13,909 bases of DNA. It comes from JAPLCX01 sp964460305. GTDB lineage: Bacteria > Auribacterota > Tritonobacteria > UBA1439. The stretch lies in assembly GCA_964460305.1 (NCBI GenBank), contig CAYWRA010000075.1:1-13909 (forward strand). The letters are read 5' to 3'. Shown one piece after another: positions 1-6,007 of the stretch (positions are counted from its first letter, which is position 1; every line of letters starts with the position of its first letter). A program made the position numbers and the translations under genes. The notes beneath the pieces were generated by a model. The model made no database searches and was not told the origin of the DNA. It saw only the letters and a list, made by a program, of their open reading frames with translations.

Positions 1-276
1 AAAAATCACATCACCTCAATTGTGTGCCTATACACCCCATAACTGTCCCATTACAAAGATGTAAATAATAGTATTTACTTTCGTGAATAATGTCCCCCAA
101 CCGTAGCGCACCCTTAAGGTTGCGTGTACGGGGAAGGAGGCCGGTCCACACTTTTGTGTTCATCATCAAGATAAAACAGGGTAAATTATTTGGACGCAAG
201 GTTTGCTATTGGGGTACAATACTGTGGTGGTAGTGTGCATAAAGGTTGGTATTGCAATGCTGTCCGGAGACCTATT
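1..276. other. AT-richer upstream region without a recognisable gene
   Basis: No convincing coding region is visible here. The open frames are short and lack ribosome binding sites. The first 100 bases are clearly more AT-rich than the rest of the window. The right part should contain the promoter of the propeller gene: a possible -10 box TACAAT lies at 215-220, with a weak TTGGAC at 190-195 and a long 19-base spacer, so the promoter call is tentative. A TTG codon at 190 would open the same frame as the propeller gene 29 codons earlier. The ATG at 277 is preferred because it has a ribosome binding site and a proper signal peptide. Confidence 0.4.
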
Positions 277-2916
277 ATGAAAAGAGCGGGAGAGGGGATT
301 GTATCGTCTGGTTCTCGCAGGGGAATGATACTCGCGTCGGCGCTTGCCGTGTTAGTATTGCTATCATGGACCGGGATCGGCCACTCCCAGGTTGATCAGT
401 GGCCGATGTTTCGCCATGAGGCCCAGCACACGGGTAAGAGCTTCTATAACGGCCCTTCCGATCCGACCCTGGCATGGACCTACCAAGCCGGAGATGACAT
501 AGCTTCTTCTCCCGCGATAGGTTCGGATGGGATGGTATATTTCGGCTCGGGGGACGCCAACCTTTACGGCATAACTTCGAATGGAATCATTGTCTGGAGT
601 TATCAAGCCGGTGAGCCCATGTTTTCCTCGCCCGCGATAGGCTCTGACACGGTTTACGTCGGCTCGGATGATAATAACCTTTACAGTATTACTTCAAAGG
701 GCTACCTTGCCTGGAGTTATCTAACCTCCGGCGACGTAGTTTCTTCTCCGACAATAGGCTCAGATGGAGTGGTATGCGTTGGCTCTGGGGATAGCGTGCT
801 CTACAGTATCACTTCAATGGACGTCCTTATCTGGAGCTACCAAAGCGGGGGGGGCATAAGGTCCTCGCCGGCGATAGGTACTTACACGGTATACATCGGC
901 TCGGATGATGACAACCTCTACGGCATAACTTCAGATGGCACCTTTGCCTGGAGCTATCTAACCTCTGGCGACGTGTTTTCTTCTCCCGCGATAGGTTCGG
1001 ATGGAATGGTATACGTAGGCTCGGACGATGGGAGCCTTTACGGTATCGCTTCAGATGGGATTCTTATCTGGAGTTATCAGGCCGGGGAATCCATATCTTC
1101 CTCGCCCGCGATAAGCACCGACACGGTGTACGTCGGCTCGGAGGATGACAACCTCTACAACATCACGTCAAAGGGGATCCTTGCCTGGAGTTATCTAACA
1201 TCTGGCGATGTGTTTTCCTCTCCTGCGATAGGTGCGGATGGAATCGCATACGTCGGCTCTGGGGATAATAACCTCTATGGCATTAATTCTACCGGGGTTC
1301 TTGTCTGGAGCTATCAGACCGGGGAGTTTATAGATTCCTCGCCCGCGATAGGTACTGATACAGTTTACGTAGGATCGAGAGATGACATGCTTTATCGCAT
1401 CGCGCAAATCCCCACTCCTGTCCCGCATATCTGGCCGATGTTCCATCACGATGCACAGCGCACGGGAAAGAGCCAATTTTCCGGTCCGTCAAAATACGTA
1501 CTTAAATGGAGCTATAGGGTCTTCAGTAATATACGTTCTTCACCCGTTGTGGATGTTGATGGCGCAACATACATAGGGACGGACGATGGTTCTACCTATG
1601 GACAATATGAGAACCGCTTTTATCGCATTGACTCAAGAGGATCTTTGAGTTGGAGTTATTGTATGAGTGAGAGAATCTACTCGTCCGCCGCCTGTTTCGC
1701 CGATAAGGTATATATAGGAGACTACGACCACCATTTGTACTGCTTTTTCACAACCGGCGCCTTGTCATGGAGCTATCTAACCGGCGGCGACGTCGACTAT
1801 GGATCTTCAGCGGCGGTAAACGACAAAGCCTTATGGATCGGGATTGATGATGGTCGTCTCTACTGCTTCCAGCACGACGGTCAGATTTCATGGAGCTATA
1901 GAGTCAATGCAAGCGCCCACCTCCATTCGTCACCGGCGTTGGGCGCATTGGATACCGTGTATATAGGCTCGCCGGACAATAATCTCTATTGCCTTGACGC
2001 GGTGGGTTCGCTGGTATGGAGCTATAAAACCGGCGATGACATCATGGCTTCGCCATCAGTAAGCACCGATGCGGTATATGTCGGCTCTTATGATTATTCC
2101 ATCTACAGCATTGATACTACCGGAACTCTGAGATGGAGTTATAAAACATCGGGGAATATTGAATATGGGATGGCAGCGGCCATAAGCACGGATTCGGTTT
2201 GGATAGGATCCACGGATACCCAACTTTACAACCTAAAGGCCGATGGCCGGTTATTGTGGAGCTATCGTTGCGCATCCGTATACTCGGCTCCCGCGCTCAG
2301 TGCCACCGATACAGTTTACGTGGGCTCAAATGATTCAAAAGTCTACAGTATCGATTCAAAGGGATCGTTGATATGGATTTATGATACCAGCGCCGCCATA
2401 CATTCTTCGCCAGCTATAATCCCCGACGCCGTGTGCTTCGGATCATACGACAATGTCCTCTACGTGCTTGCCCAGCCCACCGCAACCCCGACGCCAACAC
2501 GCACGCCTACGCCTGGCCTACCGACCCCGACGCCCACCTGCCTCCAGGGCCTGAGGGTATGGCTTAACCAGAGCAGCTATAAAGCGGGAGACACCTTCGA
2601 GGCGGAGGTCAGCTTCAGCGATACCTACATGGACTGGGATGGATACCTCGTGTTTGTTAGGAACGGAAATACCTGGTCATCCGTGAAGGGGGGGCTGAAG
2701 CGGGGAGTGCACGCTAGGGTAAAAGATAGGCTGGAGATTCGCAATTGCTGGGGGCCGGAGACGGTGTTGAGAATGGCCGTCCCCCACAATGCCGCAGGTC
2801 AGTACACTCTGTACGTGTCGACTCTCCCAACGGGGACCAAACCCACGTACACGAATGCCAGGTACGGCCGGTTCAGCCAGTTGACGAGCGCCACGTTTAC
2901 GATTCTCAACGAGTGA
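277..2916 (+). CDS. Secreted protein with two eight-bladed PQQ-type beta-propellers
   Basis: The protein has 879 residues. Start ATG 277 is chosen because CGGAGA lies about 7 bases upstream and the frame then opens with basic residues and a hydrophobic stretch, i.e. a signal peptide (about 1-37, cleavage near GHS-Q). Two modules follow, each opened by a similar header (W-P-M-F-x-H-x-A-Q-x-T-G-K-S at about 42 and 386). Each module holds eight repeats of about 40 residues with the pattern W-S-Y ... S-S-P-A-I ... V-Y-x-G-S-x-D-x-x-L-Y, the signature of PQQ-like (WD40-like) propeller blades. In module one, blades of a 'WSYQ' type and a 'WSYLTSGDV' type alternate, which points to growth by duplication of blade pairs. 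A Pro-Thr linker (about 734-754) leads to a beta-rich C-terminal domain of about 125 residues that I cannot name. No PQQ cofactor site or catalytic residues are evident, so an extracellular binding or scaffold role is more likely than a dehydrogenase; this is inference. The gene stands alone and converges on the next one. Confidence 0.85.
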   Translation: MKRAGEGIVSSGSRRGMILASALAVLVLLSWTGIGHSQVDQWPMFRHEAQHTGKSFYNGPSDPTLAWTYQAGDDIASSPAIGSDGMVYFGSGDANLYGITSNGIIVWSYQAGEPMFSSPAIGSDTVYVGSDDNNLYSITSKGYLAWSYLTSGDVVSSPTIGSDGVVCVGSGDSVLYSITSMDVLIWSYQSGGGIRSSPAIGTYTVYIGSDDDNLYGITSDGTFAWSYLTSGDVFSSPAIGSDGMVYVGSDDGSLYGIASDGILIWSYQAGESISSSPAISTDTVYVGSEDDNLYNITSKGILAWSYLTSGDVFSSPAIGADGIAYVGSGDNNLYGINSTGVLVWSYQTGEFIDSSPAIGTDTVYVGSRDDMLYRIAQIPTPVPHIWPMFHHDAQRTGKSQFSGPSKYVLKWSYRVFSNIRSSPVVDVDGATYIGTDDGSTYGQYENRFYRIDSRGSLSWSYCMSERIYSSAACFADKVYIGDYDHHLYCFFTTGALSWSYLTGGDVDYGSSAAVNDKALWIGIDDGRLYCFQHDGQISWSYRVNASAHLHSSPALGALDTVYIGSPDNNLYCLDAVGSLVWSYKTGDDIMASPSVSTDAVYVGSYDYSIYSIDTTGTLRWSYKTSGNIEYGMAAAISTDSVWIGSTDTQLYNLKADGRLLWSYRCASVYSAPALSATDTVYVGSNDSKVYSIDSKGSLIWIYDTSAAIHSSPAIIPDAVCFGSYDNVLYVLAQPTATPTPTRTPTPGLPTPTPTCLQGLRVWLNQSSYKAGDTFEAEVSFSDTYMDWDGYLVFVRNGNTWSSVKGGLKRGVHARVKDRLEIRNCWGPETVLRMAVPHNAAGQYTLYVSTLPTGTKPTYTNARYGRFSQLTSATFTILNE

Positions 2917-2930
2917 GCGCGTTAACGGTA

Positions 2931-2951
2931 GGCGCATTTTGAAATCGCGCC
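2931..2951. terminator. Possible stem-loop between convergent genes
   Basis: Between the stops of the propeller gene and the convergent membrane-protein gene, GGCGC-ATTT pairs with AAAT-C-GCGCC around a TG loop, with one bulged C. It could end transcription from both sides, but there is no clear T-run on either side, so the call is weak. Confidence 0.3.
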
Positions 2952-2972
2952 CAAGGCTTTGCCGGAGCCCTA

Positions 2973-3488
2973 TCACGTGTTGACGTGAGGGGGAGGTCGG
3001 AACATTTCCGGATTGAGCCTCCCATCCATGAGATGCTTGAGGACCTCCGGGCGGCTCCGAAACCATTCCCATTGCCACTCCGAGTAGAGCATCACGAGCG
3101 CGGTCAGCGCGGCGACGATGACCTCCCCTCCGGAACCTAGCCGGAGCATCCTCACGATAAAGTAAATCACGCCGATCGTCATGAGTATGTGCCCCGCCTG
3201 GGGGATAAGATTCATTCCCTGCCAGCCGAAAGCGAAGAGGCCGAGGGTCCCGTAACGGAACATGAGCCCCGCGCCAACGGCCATCAGGCTTTTCTGCCTG
3301 AGGAGAAAGCCGATGGAGAAGATGAAGATGCTCGGCGCGCACGAGTTCATCGCGAGCCAACCCTGCCAGCCGGCCCCGAGAACGCCCGTGAAATAAAACG
3401 TCGAGTTCGCGGCCATCAGCAGGTTCAGGATGACGATGCACCATCCCAGCCCATCACGCCTGAATTCATAGCTCTTGTATATTTCCAT
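2973..3488 (-). CDS. Small multi-pass membrane protein of unknown function
   Basis: The protein has 171 residues. The ATG at 3488 is chosen because a perfect GGAGG lies 4 bases upstream. The frame stays open further upstream, but that extension is encoded by the TTTGGGATTT repeat words and is not likely to be translated. After a short charged N-terminus there are about five hydrophobic segments (roughly 16-38, 45-63, 70-90, 95-116 and 120-140), followed by a polar tail of about 25 residues ending in Pro-Pro-Pro-His-Val-Asn-Thr. The segments are rich in Gly, Phe and Met, and no catalytic or transporter motif is apparent. I do not recognise the family. A repeat element lies just upstream, within the probable 5' leader. 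There is no operon partner. Confidence 0.7.
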   Translation of the reverse strand: MEIYKSYEFRRDGLGWCIVILNLLMAANSTFYFTGVLGAGWQGWLAMNSCAPSIFIFSIGFLLRQKSLMAVGAGLMFRYGTLGLFAFGWQGMNLIPQAGHILMTIGVIYFIVRMLRLGSGGEVIVAALTALVMLYSEWQWEWFRSRPEVLKHLMDGRLNPEMFRPPPHVNT

Positions 3489-3503
3489 GAGACCTCCATG
3501 TTT

Positions 3504-3605
3504 TAAATCCCAAATCCCAAATCCCAACCCCAAAGCTCGACAGCGTTTTTATCCACGTCCCAACGGGATCCCTTCAGTAGATTACGCGCCCCAAAGGGGG
3601 GGCCC
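3504..3605. repeat. Composite intergenic repeat R1, copy 1
   Basis: This copy consists of reiterated AAATCCC words (about 3504-3530) followed by a unit that contains GTCCCAACGGGATCCCTTC and ends in a CCCC-AAA-GGGGG palindrome. From 3532 on it aligns almost base for base with 4551-4625, and its centre matches 8856-8896. The core is an imperfect palindrome around GGGATCCC (3565-3572) that could fold into a hairpin. Relative to the gene it precedes (start 3488), the element reads in the same sense as the other two copies read relative to their genes. Confidence 0.8.
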
Positions 3606-3618
3606 TTTGCGTCTTTCT

Positions 3619-3740
3619 TCGTGCACTTCGTGGTGAAAATCCACATTACACCTTAAGCTTTTAGCTGTAGTTACCTCTTTCTCTCTTTTACTCTTTGTGA
3701 GAATCTGATCTCTTCGTGTGCTTCGTAGTAAAAATTCCGG
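3619..3740. repeat. Cluster of degenerate CTTCGTG and R2 repeat words
   Basis: Two related words of about 34 bases start at 3619 and 3712, both of the CTTCGTG...CTTCGTGGTGAAAA type and both ending in TTACA. Between them lies an inverted copy of R2 (3677-3705). On the minus strand this is the region immediately after the nuclease stop codon; the TTACA of the second word contains the complement of that TAA. Words of this type (CACCACGAAG...CACGAAG, GACGCAAAG) are familiar from intergenic DNA of several environmental bacterial groups. Their origin is not explained by anything in this window. Confidence 0.7.
3677..3705 (-). repeat. Repeat R2, copy a (29-base identity with 5642-5670)
   Basis: The reverse complement of this stretch is identical over 29 bases to 5642-5670. 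Core: TCACAAAGAGTAAAAGAGAG. It lies about 40 bases downstream of the nuclease stop codon. Confidence 0.85.
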
Positions 3741-4424
3741 TTACAATCGCCCCCGCATTTTCCGCTGTTCGATATTGCCGCAGTACTCGCATTCCACCGA
3801 GGGGCGGGGTGGAATGTCGAAACCGAGCAGTTGCACGGCTTCCTCGAATAACCGCTTAGCATCGGCGCCGTCCGTTTTGACTTCCATCGGCTGCACGTGA
3901 AAACGCACCATGCCGTTTTCCCCAACCTCCTTTGGCCAGTAATATACGAGGTAGGCGATCCCGGTTGTCTGGAAGCCGCTCGATTCCAGCATCAGGCAGT
4001 AGCAGTTGAGCTGGGTCTGGTAATACCCGGTTGAATCCTCCTTCAGCTCGAAGCCGCGGGTTTTGTAGTCGAGAGGGATATAGAGGCCGTTATCGACCAG
4101 GCAATCGTCCAGGGCGCCGGAGAGGACGGCGTTTAGCGAATTGTCATCGTAACGGAGGTCGGTCAGCTTCCAGCTTCGCCAGACCTCGAGCAGCTTCATG
4201 TCGCCGAACAATTTGCCTCGCACCCGGCCCTGCAGCTCGGGGGGAAGCGCATCCTTGGCCCGGTACCCGTCAAAGTACGCCTTGATCGCCAGGTCCATCC
4301 CTCCCGGCAGGGATGGGAAGATGCCGCGCGGCCTCCGTATCCTTTCCCGTTTTTCTAGCCAGAAACAGCGCGGGCAATCCTCAAAAAGGTTGAGCGCCGA
4401 AGGCGAGAGCATGATCTTTTTCAC
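3741..4424 (-). CDS. PD-(D/E)XK nuclease, RecB/Cas4-like
   Basis: The protein has 227 residues. The GTG at 4424 is chosen over the ATG at 4412 because GGGAGG sits 6 bases upstream; the longer open frame runs into repeat sequence. The order is an N-terminal C-P-R-C (17-20) inside a 'LSPSALNLF..CPRCFWL' opening, then the nuclease core G-A-L-D106 ... L-D119-Y-K121, then the RecB-family Q138-x-x-x-Y142 motif, then a C-terminal C212-E-Y-C215. This is the order of a Cas4/RecB-type PD-(D/E)XK fold. The paired cysteines at both ends could bind an Fe-S cluster or zinc, although the spacing (CxxC...CxxC) differs from the usual Cas4/AddB pattern. I have seen similar stand-alone proteins in candidate-phylum genomes. 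No cas gene, helicase or CRISPR array is nearby, so a role in CRISPR adaptation has no support; general single-strand DNA processing is the simplest inference. Confidence 0.75.
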   Translation of the reverse strand: MKKIMLSPSALNLFEDCPRCFWLEKRERIRRPRGIFPSLPGGMDLAIKAYFDGYRAKDALPPELQGRVRGKLFGDMKLLEVWRSWKLTDLRYDDNSLNAVLSGALDDCLVDNGLYIPLDYKTRGFELKEDSTGYYQTQLNCYCLMLESSGFQTTGIAYLVYYWPKEVGENGMVRFHVQPMEVKTDGADAKRLFEEAVQLLGFDIPPRPSVECEYCGNIEQRKMRGRL

Positions 4425-4520
4425 CGGTATCCTCCCATGGGACGCACGCGGCGCCCCCCGCCTGTGCCGTATATGATGATAGTGCATTCGGGTTGAAAAG
4501 TGAAGGAGGAGATCGGTCGG

Positions 4521-4625
4521 GGAAATCCCAAACCCCAAACCCAAAATCCCAAAGCTCGATAGCGTTTTTATCCATGTCCCAACGGGATCCCTTCGGGAGA
4601 TTGCACGCCCCCAAGGGGGTCCCTT
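4521..4625. repeat. Composite intergenic repeat R1, copy 2
   Basis: It has the same order as copy 1: AAATCCCAAA words, then AAAGCTCGATAGCG, then the GGGATCCC-centred palindrome (4584-4591), then a CCCCC-AA-GGGGG palindrome and a short TCCC-TTC-GGGA hairpin. It lies about 100 bases upstream of the nuclease start and is oriented towards it as copy 1 is towards its gene. Confidence 0.8.
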
Positions 4626-4644
4626 CGGGAAAGGAAAGCGATTT

Positions 4645-4737
4645 TTTCACAAAGAGTAAAAGAGAGGGCGGAACAAAAAACAAGCGCCACACTATATCTG
4701 TCCCCGTATCTCTTTCTCTCTTTTACTCTTTGTGAAA
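4645..4737. repeat. Perfect 22-bp inverted repeat formed by two R2 copies
   Basis: Bases 4645-4666 are the exact reverse complement of 4716-4737, with 49 bases between them. Transcribed RNA could form a 22-pair stem. Each arm is an R2 copy, so this may be two facing repeat insertions rather than a designed hairpin. Confidence 0.85.
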
Positions 4738-4864
4738 CAGTTGAATTGCTTTCTCTGTTATCTCCGTGTCTACGTGGTGGATTCAGCGTTGTGGGCTTTT
4801 CGCTTGCATTTTGGGGAGAGTACGCTACTGTATCTGAAACTGCAACACAAGCGAGGAAGGAAAG

Positions 4865-5659
4865 ATGAAAAGGATCGGCATGGTTTTCGCAGCGCTGCTG
4901 GCGGTGGCGCTCTGCGCGCCGACAGGGACCGTGTCCGCGGCGCGGATAAAGCTGAGCAACGACATCTTATGGGTGAAGTCGTCGGACGCCTACAACTGTT
5001 GCGTCCAGCAAGCCTACTGCGATGCGGGGAGGAGGATGCGCGACCTCTCGCGCGGGGAAAAGCCGGGCGCCTGGTGCGTGGTGCTGGATGTGGATGAAAC
5101 GATCCTCAGCAACGTGGAGTTTCAGGCGGCGCTCCAGATAAAAGGGACCGGCTACTCGGGCGAGGCATGGGACGACTGGTGTAACAAAAGTAAAGCCACC
5201 GCCCTTCCCGGCGCCAGGGAATTCTGCGCGGCGGCCAGGGAATGCGGCGGTAAGGTGATCATCATCACCAACCGGGACGGGGACGTTAAAAAGGCCACGC
5301 TCAAGAACCTCGATGATCTGGGGTTTGCCTATGATGCATGCATCTTCCGTGAAGGATCTTATAAGGGGGACCGATCGAAGGCTGCGCGTCGGGCTGACGT
5401 GGAGCGGGGAAGCCTGAAGACCCTGCCAGTTGGAGCGCGCCTGCCGGCGCTCAAGATCCTGATGCTGCTAGGCGATCAGACACACGACCTCTATGACTGC
5501 GACAAGTTGAGTTTCAAGGACGTGAAGGACCGTTTCGGCAAGGACCTGGTGATCCTACCCAATCCCATGTATGGCGACTGGGAGAGACAGGGCGCCTTCG
5601 TCGAGTCGGCTCCGGCATCGCGGCCTATCACAAAGAGACCGGATTCTCACAAAGAGTAA
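4865..5659 (+). CDS. Exported HAD-family acid phosphatase (class C / e(P4)-like)
   Basis: The protein has 264 residues. The purine-rich AGGAAGGAAAG directly before ATG 4865 is the ribosome binding site. Residues 1-25 form a signal peptide (cleavage near VSA-A); the cysteine in its core does not sit in a good lipobox, so a lipoprotein is not favoured. All HAD motifs are present: D75-V-D77-E-T (nucleophile and acid/base), T135-N-R-D, lysines K167/K172 in a K-G-D-R-S-K stretch, and G-D204-Q-T-H-D208. The DxDET motif with an exported N-terminus matches the HAD subfamily IIIB acid phosphatases (class C, e(P4)-like 5'-nucleotidases), so the likely job is dephosphorylating nucleotides or other phosphomonoesters outside the cytoplasm. 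The exact substrate is unknown. Oddity: the last ten or so codons and the TAA stop are supplied by R2 repeat sequence (TCACAAAGAG twice), so the natural C-terminus appears to have been overwritten. Confidence 0.82.
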   Translation: MKRIGMVFAALLAVALCAPTGTVSAARIKLSNDILWVKSSDAYNCCVQQAYCDAGRRMRDLSRGEKPGAWCVVLDVDETILSNVEFQAALQIKGTGYSGEAWDDWCNKSKATALPGAREFCAAARECGGKVIIITNRDGDVKKATLKNLDDLGFAYDACIFREGSYKGDRSKAARRADVERGSLKTLPVGARLPALKILMLLGDQTHDLYDCDKLSFKDVKDRFGKDLVILPNPMYGDWERQGAFVESAPASRPITKRPDSHKE

Positions 5660-5670
5660 AAGAGAGAAAG
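5642..5670 (+). repeat. Repeat R2 copy overlapping the phosphatase stop codon
   Basis: This 29-base stretch is identical to the reverse complement of 3677-3705. The TAA inside its core is the stop codon of the phosphatase (5657-5659). A shorter TCACAAAGAG copy precedes it at about 5628, inside the coding sequence. Confidence 0.85.
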
Positions 5671-5715
5671 GGGAAGTGGACAACAATTGTCCAGCGTCAA
5701 AGAGCACAGAACTGG

Positions 5716-5735
5716 ATTCCGGCTTCCGCCGGAAT
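5716..5735. repeat. ATTCC...GGAAT palindromic repeat (dRS3-like)
   Basis: A perfect 8-bp stem with a four-base loop, ATTCCGGC-TTCC-GCCGGAAT, is preceded by CTGG and followed by GACA. This matches the general TGGATTCC...GGAATGACA word dispersed in many bacterial genomes, and resembles Neisseria dRS3 elements in its ATTCC/GGAAT ends. It lies in the DNA downstream of the phosphatase and could also act as a transcript-end hairpin. Confidence 0.7.
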
Positions 5736-5830
5736 GACATGCCACATGCATTAGCCTGATCTATTCATCAACTTTGATCGGCCGATAAGTATTTACTGTA
5801 GCGCAAATAGTTAATCAAGATAGTCACATT

Positions 5831-5853
5831 CCGCACCAGACTAGTCGGTGCGG
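5831..5853. repeat. Strong GC-rich hairpin
   Basis: CCGCACC-A-GAC pairs with GTC-GGTGCGG around a TA loop: ten pairs with one bulged A. There is no T-run after it on either strand. It directly precedes an AAGGGATCCCTT palindrome, so the two may belong to one repeat unit. Confidence 0.6.
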
Positions 5854-5948
5854 GGCTAAGGGATCCCTTCGGGGCGCGGTTAAAAAAGCTTGGGGTTATT
5901 TCTCTGTGCTCTCTGTGGTCTCGCTTTACCGAATTGGGGAAAAATATC

Positions 5949-5967
5949 GCTCGCGGCCGCCGCGAGC
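5949..5967. promoter_or_regulatory. 8-bp inverted repeat overlapping the -35 region of the deaminase promoter
   Basis: GCTCGCGG and CCGCGAGC are exact reverse complements separated by CCG. The palindrome lies 7 bases upstream of the TATAAT box, where a -35 box would be expected. It could be an operator for a dimeric regulator or a hairpin; the sequence does not decide. Confidence 0.4.
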
Positions 5968-5971
5968 TTTC

Positions 5972-5980
5972 TGATATAAT
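5972..5980 (+). promoter_or_regulatory. Extended -10 promoter (TGATATAAT) of the deaminase gene
   Basis: TATAAT at 5975-5980 is a perfect -10 consensus and has the extended TGn at 5972-5974. No -35 box is seen at the usual distance, which is tolerated in extended -10 promoters. Transcription would start near 5987, leaving a leader of about 20 bases before ATG 6008. Confidence 0.55.
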
Positions 5981-6007
5981 CACCGAAACTCGACCAGGAC
6001 AAGGGCG

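Larger units (their letters stand above)
4425..4864. other. 440-base intergenic stretch made mostly of repeats
   Basis: No coding region is supported; every open frame here is short and lacks a ribosome binding site or continues a neighbour into repeat sequence. The stretch holds an R1 copy (4521-4625), a pair of inverted R2 copies (4645-4666 and 4716-4737), a word of the ATATCTGTCCCC type near 4694 and a CTACGTGGTG word near 4771. It separates the diverging nuclease and phosphatase genes and so must contain both promoters, but I cannot pick out convincing -35/-10 pairs. Confidence 0.6.
5660..6007. other. 348-base intergenic stretch with repeats, hairpins and a promoter
   Basis: No gene is seen. 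From left to right it holds the rest of an R2 copy, an ATTCC...GGAAT hairpin (5716-5735), a strong hairpin at 5831-5853, an AAGGGATCCCTTCGGGG fragment shared with R1 (about 5858-5874), a CTCTGTG...CTCTGTGG word near 5903, an 8-bp inverted repeat (5949-5967) and the promoter of the deaminase gene (5972-5980). Confidence 0.6.

Noticed and set aside
500..1400. Regularly spaced similar segments that could suggest a CRISPR array or tandem DNA repeats
   Set aside because: The periodicity of about 120 and 240 bases is in frame and encodes propeller blades; there are no short identical repeats with unique spacers.
2677..3444. A 255-codon open frame on the minus strand spanning the convergent gene ends
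   Set aside because: It overlaps the propeller gene and the membrane-protein gene in other frames, is very rich in Arg, Gly and Pro as shadow frames of GC-rich DNA are, and shows no domain motif.
3741..4424. Cas4 of a CRISPR-Cas locus
   Set aside because: No repeats, cas1, cas2 or effector genes are visible, and the cysteine spacing is not that of typical Cas4.
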